Below, piece after piece: positions 26,199 through 35,114 of a stretch of DNA of 36,052 bases. The stretch is from Acidobacteria bacterium Ga0077553 (GTDB lineage Bacteria > Acidobacteriota > Terriglobia > Bryobacterales > Bryobacteraceae). Made by a program: the position numbers and the translations under genes. Location: contig LNFE01000285.1 of assembly GCA_001464575.1 (NCBI GenBank), positions 1 to 36,052 on the forward strand. Direction: 5' to 3'. Within the stretch, counting starts at the first letter, position 1, and each line of letters opens with the position of its first letter. The notes under the pieces are model-generated. The model saw only the letters and a program-made list of their open reading frames with translations. It did no database searches and was not told the DNA's origin.

Positions 26199-28193
26199 CT
26201 ACGGTTGATTTCCAGCGCCGGGGTATTTATGGTTCCCCTTCACTTCGTTATACGCGGCCAACTTAATCTTCTCGGCACTCCCCGCATTCAGTCTGGCAGT
26301 CAACGGGAAAAAGGCGACCACGGTGGGCTTGGCGGGCACCATATCGGGCGGCAAGTCTGACTCCCAATCGTCCTTGAACCCGGTGAGATTTTGCCCGCCG
26401 CTGCCGGCTTGCAGACCCTGGCTCGACGCCCGGTCCTTGATCTTCTTCAGCCGCATGGCGGTCTCGCGGCCCTCGTCCACCTTCTCCTTCGCCGCGGCCA
26501 TCGCATCCTTGGCCTTCTTCACGACGTCTCCGAGGGGTCCGCTCACCTTCCCATAGGTATTGTCCATGATTAGGTCCCAGACCGGGAAGAAGGTGTTGCG
26601 GAAGTTCAGGGCCAGAAGCCAGGGGAACATGCCGAGGTAGACTTCCATGGCGATGGCATTTTCTTTGACCGCCTGCTGACGGGCCCCTTCGAGCTTGTCG
26701 ACGAGTTCGCCCATGGTCAGTTGCAGGGCGACATTCATGTGCCGCAAGACCTCATCGTTCAGCTCGTCCTGCCCGGCTTCGAGTAGGGCCGCCCCCGGGG
26801 CCACCGACTTGCCCTGGACGTTAACGGCGAACTCCTTGGCGCGCTGCAGAAACCCGATGTTTTCCATCACCAGCGCCACCAGCTTATCCAGCATCCGCGC
26901 CCGCGCGGCCCGGTACATCGCCGCTTCCTGAATCGGCTCAACGGCCGGCCGCTCCATCAGCTTGAGATAGACTTCGCGTAGAAATTCGTTGTTCATCAGC
27001 GTCACTTCGCTGATCACGCGTTCAATAAAGCCAGGCATGCTCGACATGCCTAGCGCGCCCTTGAACCCATTGACGATCGTGGCGGTCACCTCTTTGGGCG
27101 GCGCAGGTTCAATCTGCAGGGACTGGTCGAGGTACGCGGCGCCCGGCGGCGGCTCCCCCGGCGTTGCCGCGCTGAGAAAATCCGTTACCTCATCCACAGT
27201 GTTCTCCACCGTGGCTCGCGCCTCGTCGAACTTCTTCTTGGCTTCGTCCAGGAAACCGATGCCGCTGCCGTCCGGCGCATCCCCCATGGGCGGCACCGGC
27301 GGCGACTCCGGCTTCGGGTACCACAGGTAGAATACTGGGCTGTGCTGTTCGAGAATGGCCTTCACGCTGTACTGCCGCACGGCCTTTTCAATCACCGGCT
27401 CTAGATCCTTGGCCAGCCGGACGTAGAAGCCCAGATACACATCCATCGGCTTGAAGGCCAAGCCTTGAATGAAGTTGAAGATGTCCTTTACCGCCGGCGG
27501 AATCCCGGGAATCATCGAGATCGAATTGCTCAATCCGCCCATGAGCCCGCCCGCCGGATCGTTGGCCGGAGGCGCCAGCAGCTTCTCCAGAAAGGCCCGG
27601 TAGTTCGCCCGCGCCTGGTGGAGATCGATGCCGGCTTTGTGCACGTTCTTGTAAGTAATCACCGCCGCGTTCACCGGTGTTACAGCCGACTTGACGGCCT
27701 CACCGAACGCATTGACGTCGGCGGCTTTCGGCGCGGCGGTGCCGCCGCCTCCGCCGATGAGATCGGCGCCCATCGCCATCAATTCCCCGGCGCCGCCCTT
27801 TGTCTTTTCAAGATCCGCCATCACCGACTGCGTGGCCGACATAAAGCTCGAAAGCAGCAACGCTTCCCGTTCGAGCGCGGCGCGGAACATGATGCCGTGC
27901 GACTTAGCCGCAGGGCCAAACTCCAGGTTGGTATCGTCCTTCAGGGAAGGGTGATCAAAATTGAGCGAGGTATCCGGATGGGCGTAGCCCATATGGATGA
28001 ACTCGATCGGCGCGCCGCCATCGCGCGGGCGAACCTCGTTCGGCGACTGAAATCCGGGGGCCTCCTCGGCGGTCTCTCCCACCGTTTCGCCCTTGGTGAA
28101 CTTCATCTCCGCCGGGCCGCCGGGCGCCCCAGGCACCGCGCCGCCGAGCGCGGTGCTAGCGGCATCAAGGCCAGAACTGACTGCGTCTAACAT
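26199..28193 (-). CDS. Large T6SS-associated protein of unknown function (candidate effector or adaptor)
   Basis: I do not recognise this 664-residue protein. The first 70 residues are Gly/Ala/Pro-rich. Next come DTSLNFDHPSLKDDTNLEFGP and long helices (FRAALEREALLLSSFMSATQSV). Hydrophobic stretches follow around GGLMGGLSNSISMIPGIPP and MDVYLGFYVRLAKDLEPVIE. The C-terminal half is strongly helical and amphipathic (RARMLDKLVALVMENIGFLQ and EVYLGMFPWLLALNFRNTFF). A coiled-coil-like KKAKDAMAAAKEKVDEG follows, then a disordered tail. There is no signal peptide, so any export would be through the T6SS. GGAG lies 9 nt before ATG 28193. The gene sits between the LysM and PAAR genes; by position a delivered toxin (perhaps membrane-acting) or a loading factor is possible. 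No catalytic motif is visible. Confidence 0.75.
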   Translation of the reverse strand: MLDAVSSGLDAASTALGGAVPGAPGGPAEMKFTKGETVGETAEEAPGFQSPNEVRPRDGGAPIEFIHMGYAHPDTSLNFDHPSLKDDTNLEFGPAAKSHGIMFRAALEREALLLSSFMSATQSVMADLEKTKGGAGELMAMGADLIGGGGGTAAPKAADVNAFGEAVKSAVTPVNAAVITYKNVHKAGIDLHQARANYRAFLEKLLAPPANDPAGGLMGGLSNSISMIPGIPPAVKDIFNFIQGLAFKPMDVYLGFYVRLAKDLEPVIEKAVRQYSVKAILEQHSPVFYLWYPKPESPPVPPMGDAPDGSGIGFLDEAKKKFDEARATVENTVDEVTDFLSAATPGEPPPGAAYLDQSLQIEPAPPKEVTATIVNGFKGALGMSSMPGFIERVISEVTLMNNEFLREVYLKLMERPAVEPIQEAAMYRAARARMLDKLVALVMENIGFLQRAKEFAVNVQGKSVAPGAALLEAGQDELNDEVLRHMNVALQLTMGELVDKLEGARQQAVKENAIAMEVYLGMFPWLLALNFRNTFFPVWDLIMDNTYGKVSGPLGDVVKKAKDAMAAAKEKVDEGRETAMRLKKIKDRASSQGLQAGSGGQNLTGFKDDWESDLPPDMVPAKPTVVAFFPLTARLNAGSAEKIKLAAYNEVKGNHKYPGAGNQP

Positions 28194-28214
28194 GTTGCCG
28201 TCTCCAAAAACTGG

Positions 28215-28835
28215 TTAAGGGTGCAGGGATTGCAGCTTGCTGCGGGTGGCGTCGTCGATCTCGCCGGTCTTCGGCAAGCCGTGCGCGCCTTGAAATTGCG
28301 AGAGGGCGACCTTCGTCGCGTCGTCCACTTCGTCACCGTCGCCGCAGTAGAAGCCAAGATTACTCAGCCGCTGCCGTACTCCGGAAATCGTGTCGATCGG
28401 GTTGAGGTGACCCAGCGAGATGGGAATCTCTTCTCCCGTGTTCGTCAAGATCAGCTTACCGCCGGGGCAGTTCGGACGGATGAACGCTTCGAGGAAGCCA
28501 TCTCCGTCCGTGGTGCCTTCAATGGTTTTGTCGTCGAGGATCAGGGTGTAGGGCTCGTTCTTCCGGGGCTCCCCGAGCATCATCAACTGCATCCGGATTT
28601 TCGCAGGCACGCCTTTCCGTTCAAACTTGTGGGTGGTGTCCGTGCCCTTGCTGACATTCTTCAAGCGCAGTTCGGGAATGAACACTTCGTCGCCAGGGTT
28701 GAGAATATTCGGGGTCTTGCGCAGGGCTTTGAGTTCGGCGTTCTGCGGATGGTTCCATAACGTTTCCCAGAAGTGGCCATTGTCGTGGGCGAGGCTCGGG
28801 ATGCTGTCGCCGCGGTTGACTGTGTGCATGGGCAT
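28215..28835 (-). CDS. LysM and peptidoglycan-binding domain protein of the T6SS spike module
   Basis: A 206-residue three-part protein. Residues 1-56 look like a LysM domain (MHTVNRGDSIPSLAHDNG, LNPGDEVFIP). Residues 77-143 form a beta-sandwich-like domain (RMQLMMLGEPRKNEPYTLIL, EGTTDGDGF) related in pattern to the C-terminal domain of the adjacent VgrG. Residues 148-204 match a PG_binding_1 helical domain (GVRQRLSNLGFYCGDGDEV, VALSQFQGAHGLPKTGEIDD). It has no signal peptide. GGAG lies 9 nt before the ATG, and only 3 bp separate it from the vgrG stop, so it is translated with vgrG. Its likely job is to bind the target cell wall or to bridge VgrG and cargo; this is inferred from domains and context. 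Confidence 0.82.
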   Translation of the reverse strand: MPMHTVNRGDSIPSLAHDNGHFWETLWNHPQNAELKALRKTPNILNPGDEVFIPELRLKNVSKGTDTTHKFERKGVPAKIRMQLMMLGEPRKNEPYTLILDDKTIEGTTDGDGFLEAFIRPNCPGGKLILTNTGEEIPISLGHLNPIDTISGVRQRLSNLGFYCGDGDEVDDATKVALSQFQGAHGLPKTGEIDDATRSKLQSLHP

Positions 28836-28838
28836 GGG

Positions 28839-31256
28839 CTACTTCTCCTTCCAGGCGTCTTGGTCCAGGTTGGGGAACGTAACGGTACAGTTGCCGGGAT
28901 CGATTCCATCCACCCGGTATTTGCCCTTCTCGTTCGTGGTCCCTTCCGCCACGGTGCCATCCGGCAGCGTGATGCGAACCGTTTCGTTCGGGACATCCGC
29001 GCCGGACTCATCCACCAGGTGGACCTCCACCCAGTTCTTCTTCTCTTTGTTCTCTTCAGACTCGGGTTTGTGCTTCTGCGCGGAGTCCACCGGCGGAGCT
29101 TGTGAACTGGCGGCGGCCAAGGCAGCGGCCGCGCCGCCACCGCCGGACATTACCTTGGGCAGCGCCGTGGTTCCCGGTTCGAGCGGAGCCGTGGGCGCCT
29201 GCGGAGCCGTCGGCGAGAGGGCCGATACCGCGGAGGCGCTCATGGCCGCGCCGCCGGAATTGATCAGCACCATGGTTCCCTTGATGGAAACGCCACTTGG
29301 GTCCACGGTCACGAAATTGCCGCCGCATTTCAGGGTCACCCCGGCCGGACTGGTAATTTCGATGGCGCCCGAGCCGTCGATCTTGATTGTCCCCGACGCC
29401 TTGATATGAGTATTGCCGCCCGATTGATACAGCGAGTCCGAGCCCACTTTCAGTGTATGGCCACCCGAGATGTCGGTAGCCGACTTGCCCTTGATCTTCA
29501 AACTGTAGTCGGCGCCTATTTCGGTGGAGCTGTTCACCCCGATCTTGGAGTCGAAGTTCGTGTCGTAGGCGATCTTAACGTCGCCGACCACCTTCTCATG
29601 GAAGTCGTGACCGATGTTGGACTTGTAGTCGTTCTTAGTGCGGAAGTCGACGTCCTTCTCTCCGTTGAGAAAGATCATCTCCTCGCCTTTCTTATCTTCA
29701 AACCGCAACTCGTTCAAGTTATCGCTGCCGGCTTGGGGCGAACTCCGCGTCTTGATGCCCGACATCGTCTTGTTGTCCGGCAGCAGGTGAGGCGGCATGC
29801 AGTCGGCGTTGTAGACCGAGCCCACGATGATCGGCCGGTCCGGGTCGCCCTCTTCAAACGCGACCACCACTTCCATGCCAATCCGAGGGATGAAGACGGT
29901 CCCGAAGTTCTTCCCGGCCCACAAGGTGGCCACCCGAACCCAACACGAACTGCTTCCGTCGTACTTTCCTTGCCGGTCCCAATGGAACTGCACCTTCACC
30001 CGCCCGTATTTGTCGGTGAAGACCTCTTCGCCGCTCGGACCGGTGACCACGGCCGTCTGGGTGCCATGAATCACGGGTTTCGGGGTCAACTGCAGCGGCC
30101 GGTACGGCAGCGCCGACGGGATGCAGCGGAAACTCACCTCCTCGAAGTGTTCCTCCGCGCCGTCTCCTCCCGACACGTAATCGCTGCCCTGACTGAAGTT
30201 CAGGTCCGCTTCCGTCACCACGTAGTCGCCATCGTCACTGAAGTGCTGGGCCAGTTTGAACTTATGCCCCGCCGTAATGCCGCCGAAGTTTGTGCGCGCC
30301 TGCAGCACCAGCCCCGGCAACGCCTCCTGCTGCATGCGAATACCAACGGTGCGGGCATTATCCTGGAAGATCTTCTGGATCTCGCTCGCCTGTTCTCCGC
30401 CACCCGGCGAAATGCCGTCGTACCGCTGTGCGTAGGCCCCCGGATAGTCGAAGATTTCGAGCTTATCGTTGGCGACATTCAACTTGTGGGAAACGCCACC
30501 TACGCTCACGGTCTCGATGATCGTATCTTCCGTCTCCAGGTGTTTATGCGGCAGCTCAAAGCAATGGTCCCAAAGGGTCACCTTGCCGCTGCGCAGCTCC
30601 TGGACCTTTTCCCAGTAGAGGATCCGTTCGTGAACGTCGGTCCCACCGGTGACTTCGTCGTAGGTCAACTCGTTCATGTGGGGCATGTCGACGTGCGCCG
30701 ATGCCGCATCCGCCACCACCATCTTGTGCGCCCCGTCGGAAAACTTAAAGTAGTAGAAGATTCCCTCTTCTTCCATCAGCCGCGAGGCAAACGCAAAATC
30801 CGTCTCCCGGTACTGAACACAATAGTCGCGGGGCTCGTAGGTCCCTTGCGTCTCATACGAAACGTCGACCCCGATCAAGACTTTCTTCAGAATGTCCGGC
30901 ACCGACATCTGCTGGAAGATCCGGCTCTGCTGAATCTTCGTCAACAGCCACAACGTCGGCACGATTTCGAACCGGTAAGCCGTATAGTCGAATCCACGCG
31001 CCCCACGGGCACACCGGATCACAATCCCATTCAAATAGCGCAGACCTTCGTTGTCCAGTGCGATCGAAACAGTCATCGACTTGCCGATGAGCTTCGAAAA
31101 GTCAACGTCCGTAGCATTGCCCGTAAACGCTTCAATCTCGTAAGAGAACAACGACGACACCGCTTCGCGCCCCCGCACCGAGCGGATTAACAGCACATCC
31201 TCGCCGAGGGGAGTTGTCAAAACAAGGCGACGATCTTTCTGTGTTAATTGAGGCAT
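28839..31256 (-). CDS. vgrG: VgrG spike protein (TssI) with C-terminal transthyretin-like domain
   Basis: An 805-residue VgrG, the trimeric spike of the T6SS. It shows the gp27-like head (SLFSYEIEAF, YRETDFAFASRLMEEEGIFY) and the gp5 OB-fold with VTGPSGEEVFTDKYGRVKVQ, CWVRVATLWAGKNFG and GMEVVVAFEEGDPDRPIIVG. The beta-helix stalk repeats (NSSTEIGADYSLKIKGKSAT onward) follow. An Ala/Pro/Ser linker (about 667-741) leads to a 64-residue C-terminal domain, WVEVHLVDESGADVPNETVR to the end (742-805). This domain resembles the transthyretin-like modules that in other VgrGs recruit effectors. ATG 31256 has a weak GGAAG upstream. It is the first gene after the hairpin behind clpV. Confidence 0.95.
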   Translation of the reverse strand: MPQLTQKDRRLVLTTPLGEDVLLIRSVRGREAVSSLFSYEIEAFTGNATDVDFSKLIGKSMTVSIALDNEGLRYLNGIVIRCARGARGFDYTAYRFEIVPTLWLLTKIQQSRIFQQMSVPDILKKVLIGVDVSYETQGTYEPRDYCVQYRETDFAFASRLMEEEGIFYYFKFSDGAHKMVVADAASAHVDMPHMNELTYDEVTGGTDVHERILYWEKVQELRSGKVTLWDHCFELPHKHLETEDTIIETVSVGGVSHKLNVANDKLEIFDYPGAYAQRYDGISPGGGEQASEIQKIFQDNARTVGIRMQQEALPGLVLQARTNFGGITAGHKFKLAQHFSDDGDYVVTEADLNFSQGSDYVSGGDGAEEHFEEVSFRCIPSALPYRPLQLTPKPVIHGTQTAVVTGPSGEEVFTDKYGRVKVQFHWDRQGKYDGSSSCWVRVATLWAGKNFGTVFIPRIGMEVVVAFEEGDPDRPIIVGSVYNADCMPPHLLPDNKTMSGIKTRSSPQAGSDNLNELRFEDKKGEEMIFLNGEKDVDFRTKNDYKSNIGHDFHEKVVGDVKIAYDTNFDSKIGVNSSTEIGADYSLKIKGKSATDISGGHTLKVGSDSLYQSGGNTHIKASGTIKIDGSGAIEITSPAGVTLKCGGNFVTVDPSGVSIKGTMVLINSGGAAMSASAVSALSPTAPQAPTAPLEPGTTALPKVMSGGGGAAAALAAASSQAPPVDSAQKHKPESEENKEKKNWVEVHLVDESGADVPNETVRITLPDGTVAEGTTNEKGKYRVDGIDPGNCTVTFPNLDQDAWKEK

Positions 31257-31308
31257 ACCAATTCTTCCGTTCTCACAAGTTAGCGCGCAAATCAGCCTGG
31301 AAATACAT

Positions 31309-31340
31309 CAGGCAGGAGCCGCTCAAGCGACCCCTGCCTG
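31309..31340 (-). terminator. Strong hairpin between clpV and vgrG (likely terminator or attenuator)
   Basis: CAGGCAGG (31309-31316) pairs with CCTGCCTG (31333-31340). The inner bases extend the stem to about 14 bp with two wobble pairs and a TTGA-like loop. T-rich tracts flank both sides: TTGTTTT on plus, ATGTATTT on the minus-strand exit. It lies 13 bp past the clpV stop, so it probably terminates or attenuates the tssFG-clpV transcript before vgrG. Confidence 0.6.
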
Positions 31341-31353
31341 TTGTTTTACCGCA

Positions 31354-33999
31354 TTAGGAATAGAGGAAGGCGCCGTCGTCACCAATGGTGACGTGGATCG
31401 CCTCTTTGTGCTCGCCAGCCGCCATCATCGACAGGATCTGGTTCGAGATATCTGGCAGCAGAGAGTTCGTCAGAATATTGTCCACATTGCGGGCGCCGCT
31501 TTCGACTTCGGTACAACGCGCGGCCACGGAATCCAGCACCTTTTCGTCATAATGCAGGGCCATCGCGTGATTCTCCTTGAGCCGCCGCTGGATCTTGCCC
31601 AGCTTCAACCGGATAATCTGCTTGAGCGCCGCATCGCGAACCGGGTAGTACGGGATGATCACCATACGACCCAGGAAGGCTGGCTTGAACACCTTATCCA
31701 GCTCCGGCTTGATCGTCTTCACGATTCCGGTGGGCGTCGGGGCTGTCTCCATGTCCGCCGTCAGCTTCATAATCTGATCGGTCGCCGCGTTCGTGGTCAG
31801 GATGATGATCGTGTTCTTGAAGTCGATCTCCCGGCCTTCGCCGTCTTCCATCTGTCCCTTGTCGAACACCTGGAAGAACAGCTCCAACACGTCCGGATGC
31901 GCCTTTTCGACTTCATCGAGCAGCACCACCGAGTACGGCCGGCGCCGCACCGCTTCCGTCAACACGCCGCCTTCGCCATAGCCCACGTATCCGGGAGGCG
32001 AACCTTTCAACGTCGAGACCGTATGCGCTTCCTGGAACTCGCTCATGTTGATGGTGATCATGTTCCGCTCACCGCCATAAAGCAGATCGGCCAGCGTCAA
32101 CGCCGTCTCGGTCTTACCGACACCCGACGGGCCCACCAGCATGAACACGCCAATCGGCTTGTTCGGATCTTCCATCTTCGCCTTGGTGACTTTGATGCGC
32201 TGCGCGATGGTATCGAGCGCATGGTCCTGGCCAATCACCCGCTGCGTCAATTGCGCCGTGAGATTGAGCGTGTTCTCGATCTCGTCCTTCAGCATTTTGC
32301 CAACAGGAATACCGGTCCACGACGAGATGATTTCGCTGACGGCCTGCCCATCCAGGCAGACACCCATCAGCGGGGTTTCGCCCTGGAGCGCCTTCAATTC
32401 GTCGTCGAGCTTGGCGAGTTCCTCGCGCATCGGCCCCAGTTCTGCCGCTGCGTTCTCCTCATGCGCCTTCTCTTCGATCTGGCCGCGCAGTTCGCGCAGC
32501 TTCGTCACTAATCCCGCCTCTTTCTCAAAGCGCGCCTTCAAGGCCTCGACATCCACCTTGGACTTCGCGAGCTCCTCTTCAATCGCCGCCAACCGCTTGG
32601 CGTGATCGGTACCGACGGCCTGTTCGCGCGTCAGCACCCGCTTCTGCACTTCGAGGTCGTCAATCCGGCGGGTCAAATCTTCAATCGCCGCCGGGGTCGA
32701 GTTCTGGCCCAGGGCCAACTTCGCGCAGGCGGTATCGAGCACGCTGACGGCCTTATCCGGCAACTGGCGTCCCGCCACGTACCGATGCGACAAGCGCACG
32801 GCGGCTTCCAAGCCTTCATCGAGGATGCGCACCTGATGATGCTTTTCGAGCATGCCGACGATGCCGCGCATCATCACCATGCAAACATCTTCGGTCGGCT
32901 CTTCAACCTTCACCACCTGGAAGCGCCGCGCCAGGGCCGGATCTTTCTCGAAGTACTTTTTGTACTCGCTCCAGGTCGTCGCCGCCACCGTCCGCATTTC
33001 GCCGCGCGCCAGCGCCGGCTTCAACAGATTCGCCGCGTCGCCCTGGCCAGCCTGGCCACCGGCACCAATCATGGTGTGCGCTTCGTCGATGAACAGGATG
33101 ATCGGCTTCGGGCTCGACTTCACCTCTTCAATGAGTCCCTTCAGCCGGTTTTCGAACTCGCCCTTGATGCCCGCGCCGGCCTGCAACAGCGCGAGGTCCA
33201 GCGAGTGGAGTTCGACGTTCTTCAGCGGCCCGGGCACATCGCCCTGAGCAATCCGCAGCGCAAAGCCTTCGACGACCGCCGTCTTGCCGACGCCCGGTTC
33301 GCCCGTGAGAATCGGGTTGTTCTGCCGCCGCCGCAGCAGGATGTCGATCACCTGCCGGATCTCGCCATCGCGGCCGAGCACGGGGTCAATCTTGCCCTTC
33401 CGCGCCTTTTCGGTCAGGTTCTCGGTGTAGGCATCCAGGTTCGGCTGTTTGCCGCTGCCGGCCTTGGCCGGGCCACCGGCGCCGCCACCGCTCGAAGGAC
33501 CGGCTGCCGCCAGCGGCGCCACGGACTCGTTCGAGGCGTCGGCAATCGCCGAAAACTCTTTCTTCAGGCCGTCGGCATTGATCTTCTGCAGCTCTTTCGA
33601 AATATCCCGCACCATGCGGGCGAGTTCCTCGTTGCTGAGCAACGCCAGCAGCGAAAGCCCGGTACGGATCTGCCCGTCACCGAACTCGATCGAGCCGATG
33701 GTCCACGCCTCGGTGAACATCTTCAGCAAGGAAGGAGAGATGGCCGGGGTCCGGGCGTTGCCCGTCTTGAGACGGTCCAAGCTCCGGTCCAACTCCTGCG
33801 TCAGCCGCGACGCATCGACGCCGAAGTGCCGCATGATGTGCGCGGCATCGCTGTCGGTGGCATCGAGCAACTTCCGCAGAAAGTGCTCAATCTCAATGTC
33901 GTAGTGGGTCCGCGACAGCGCCAAGCCGGCGGCGCCTTCGAGCGCGGCGCGGGTGGTCTGGTTTAATTTGCCTATCAGGCTCTTTAGATTTACGCTCAT
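31354..33999 (-). CDS. clpV: T6SS sheath-recycling ATPase ClpV (TssH)
   Basis: An 881-residue Clp/Hsp100 AAA+ ATPase that disassembles the contracted T6SS sheath. It has an N-domain ([20 protein letters not shown], typical of ClpV rather than ClpB) and AAA1 with Walker A GEPGVGKT (233-240) and Walker B ILFIDE (302-307). A middle coiled-coil region (about 440-540) is followed by AAA2 with Walker A GPSGVGKT (623-630) and Walker B VVLLDE (691-696). A long Gly/Ala/Ser linker (about 160-185) joins the N-domain and AAA1. The ATG is 8 bp after the tssG stop, so the genes form an operon. Location in a T6SS cluster and the N-domain separate it from ClpB. Confidence 0.95.
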   Translation of the reverse strand: MSVNLKSLIGKLNQTTRAALEGAAGLALSRTHYDIEIEHFLRKLLDATDSDAAHIMRHFGVDASRLTQELDRSLDRLKTGNARTPAISPSLLKMFTEAWTIGSIEFGDGQIRTGLSLLALLSNEELARMVRDISKELQKINADGLKKEFSAIADASNESVAPLAAAGPSSGGGAGGPAKAGSGKQPNLDAYTENLTEKARKGKIDPVLGRDGEIRQVIDILLRRRQNNPILTGEPGVGKTAVVEGFALRIAQGDVPGPLKNVELHSLDLALLQAGAGIKGEFENRLKGLIEEVKSSPKPIILFIDEAHTMIGAGGQAGQGDAANLLKPALARGEMRTVAATTWSEYKKYFEKDPALARRFQVVKVEEPTEDVCMVMMRGIVGMLEKHHQVRILDEGLEAAVRLSHRYVAGRQLPDKAVSVLDTACAKLALGQNSTPAAIEDLTRRIDDLEVQKRVLTREQAVGTDHAKRLAAIEEELAKSKVDVEALKARFEKEAGLVTKLRELRGQIEEKAHEENAAAELGPMREELAKLDDELKALQGETPLMGVCLDGQAVSEIISSWTGIPVGKMLKDEIENTLNLTAQLTQRVIGQDHALDTIAQRIKVTKAKMEDPNKPIGVFMLVGPSGVGKTETALTLADLLYGGERNMITINMSEFQEAHTVSTLKGSPPGYVGYGEGGVLTEAVRRRPYSVVLLDEVEKAHPDVLELFFQVFDKGQMEDGEGREIDFKNTIIILTTNAATDQIMKLTADMETAPTPTGIVKTIKPELDKVFKPAFLGRMVIIPYYPVRDAALKQIIRLKLGKIQRRLKENHAMALHYDEKVLDSVAARCTEVESGARNVDNILTNSLLPDISNQILSMMAAGEHKEAIHVTIGDDGAFLYS

Positions 34000-34007
34000 G
34001 TGCTCAC

Positions 34008-35114
34008 CTAGAAACGAAGTATTGCATCAGCCGCATCGGCATGGCGCGGCGCTGTCTTGACCCAAGAGGTCCATCCCAATTGGATGTTCTCGAGGGTGAA
34101 CTCTTCTTCCTCGCGGACGGCAGGCGGCCGGGGGCCGATATGGCATTCCGGCACCTCATCCTTCGCGAGAATTAGCTTCACTTCAAAATCGATCGTCGGA
34201 CCGCCAAACAACCGGGCCAGCGCCTTTAACGGCTCATGGCCGACGCCATTTGGTAGAAAACCACAGTACTGCTCCAGCGACAAGGGGCCCAGCACGATTC
34301 GCACCGCCGATTGCTGGTCATACACCTCGTCTCCCACCACCGCGCCGAATCCCAACTGCTCGGAGATGGTGAAATCTTCGGCGTCAAGACAACACTGGGT
34401 GTCTTCAATCAGCGGATACCACCCGCCGATAAACTGCTCCACTTCACACTGCACATCAAAGTAGTCCGCCACCAGATTCCGCAATGCCGAAGCCGACCGC
34501 GCGTGCTGGCTCAGCAGGCCGGTATAAAAAATCAGCGAGTCATCCGGCAGCGGCTGCCGGTTCTCCAGCCCCTTTGTTCCCAGGCCGATGAGGTCGAGCA
34601 GATGATGCGAGAACCGGTCGCGGTCCCCCCGCTCATAGGCAATCGGGAACCGGTACTTCTCCCACGCCTGATAGAAGAGGGAGATCATCCGGTGGTTGAA
34701 GATGTCGAGGAACGAGACGGCGGAGTGGTCCCGCGCCCGGAGCCGCTCCCGCATCAGTTCCGTGTAGTAGAGCGGCAGCACGCCCTGGGGCCCGGTCAAC
34801 CCCATGAAGTTCACCTTCACCCGCGCTGGCTGTCCCTCTACGAACTCAATACCTTCAATCGGGCTAGCCGGGAACCCCATCTCCTGGTTGACTTCAAAAC
34901 GCGCCACTTCCGTGGCCGGCACGCTGAACCGCCCGACTGGCGCGCGATTCGGCGACAGCCGTTCGAGCAGACGCACCGCTTGAAAGAACTCGAAGTCGTA
35001 GCCCCGGTCCGCCAACCGCTGCTGCAGCAGCGCCATGCCCGGACGATACGCGGGCGGCGCTTCCATCGGCGGCGGGTCTAGAGCAGGATCTGGTGGCCGG
35101 TTCTCGGAGGCCAT
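34008..35114 (-). CDS. tssG: T6SS baseplate subunit TssG
   Basis: A 368-residue TssG (ImpH/VasB), part of the TssEFGK wedge of the baseplate. Hallmarks are the N-terminal YDFEFFQAVRLLERLSPNR, the conserved FMGLTGPQGVLPLYYTELM, and SVSFLDIFNHR-type DHSAVSFLDIFNHRMISLFY. The C-terminal region of the family, with AVRIVLGPLSLEQYCGFLP, is also present. The ATG at 35114 lies inside the end of tssF (37-bp overlap), so translation is coupled to tssF. The first 25 residues are Pro-rich. It is followed by clpV after 8 bp. Confidence 0.93.
   Translation of the reverse strand: MASENRPPDPALDPPPMEAPPAYRPGMALLQQRLADRGYDFEFFQAVRLLERLSPNRAPVGRFSVPATEVARFEVNQEMGFPASPIEGIEFVEGQPARVKVNFMGLTGPQGVLPLYYTELMRERLRARDHSAVSFLDIFNHRMISLFYQAWEKYRFPIAYERGDRDRFSHHLLDLIGLGTKGLENRQPLPDDSLIFYTGLLSQHARSASALRNLVADYFDVQCEVEQFIGGWYPLIEDTQCCLDAEDFTISEQLGFGAVVGDEVYDQQSAVRIVLGPLSLEQYCGFLPNGVGHEPLKALARLFGGPTIDFEVKLILAKDEVPECHIGPRPPAVREEEEFTLENIQLGWTSWVKTAPRHADAADAILRF

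Noticed and set aside
29406-31190. A 594-codon plus-strand frame opposite vgrG
   Set aside because: It is antisense to a certain VgrG gene and Arg/His/Val-rich as expected for the complement of GC-rich coding DNA; no family features.
32602-33966. Long plus-strand frames opposite clpV (also 31393-32511)
   Set aside because: Antisense shadows of a certain gene, with typical shadow composition.
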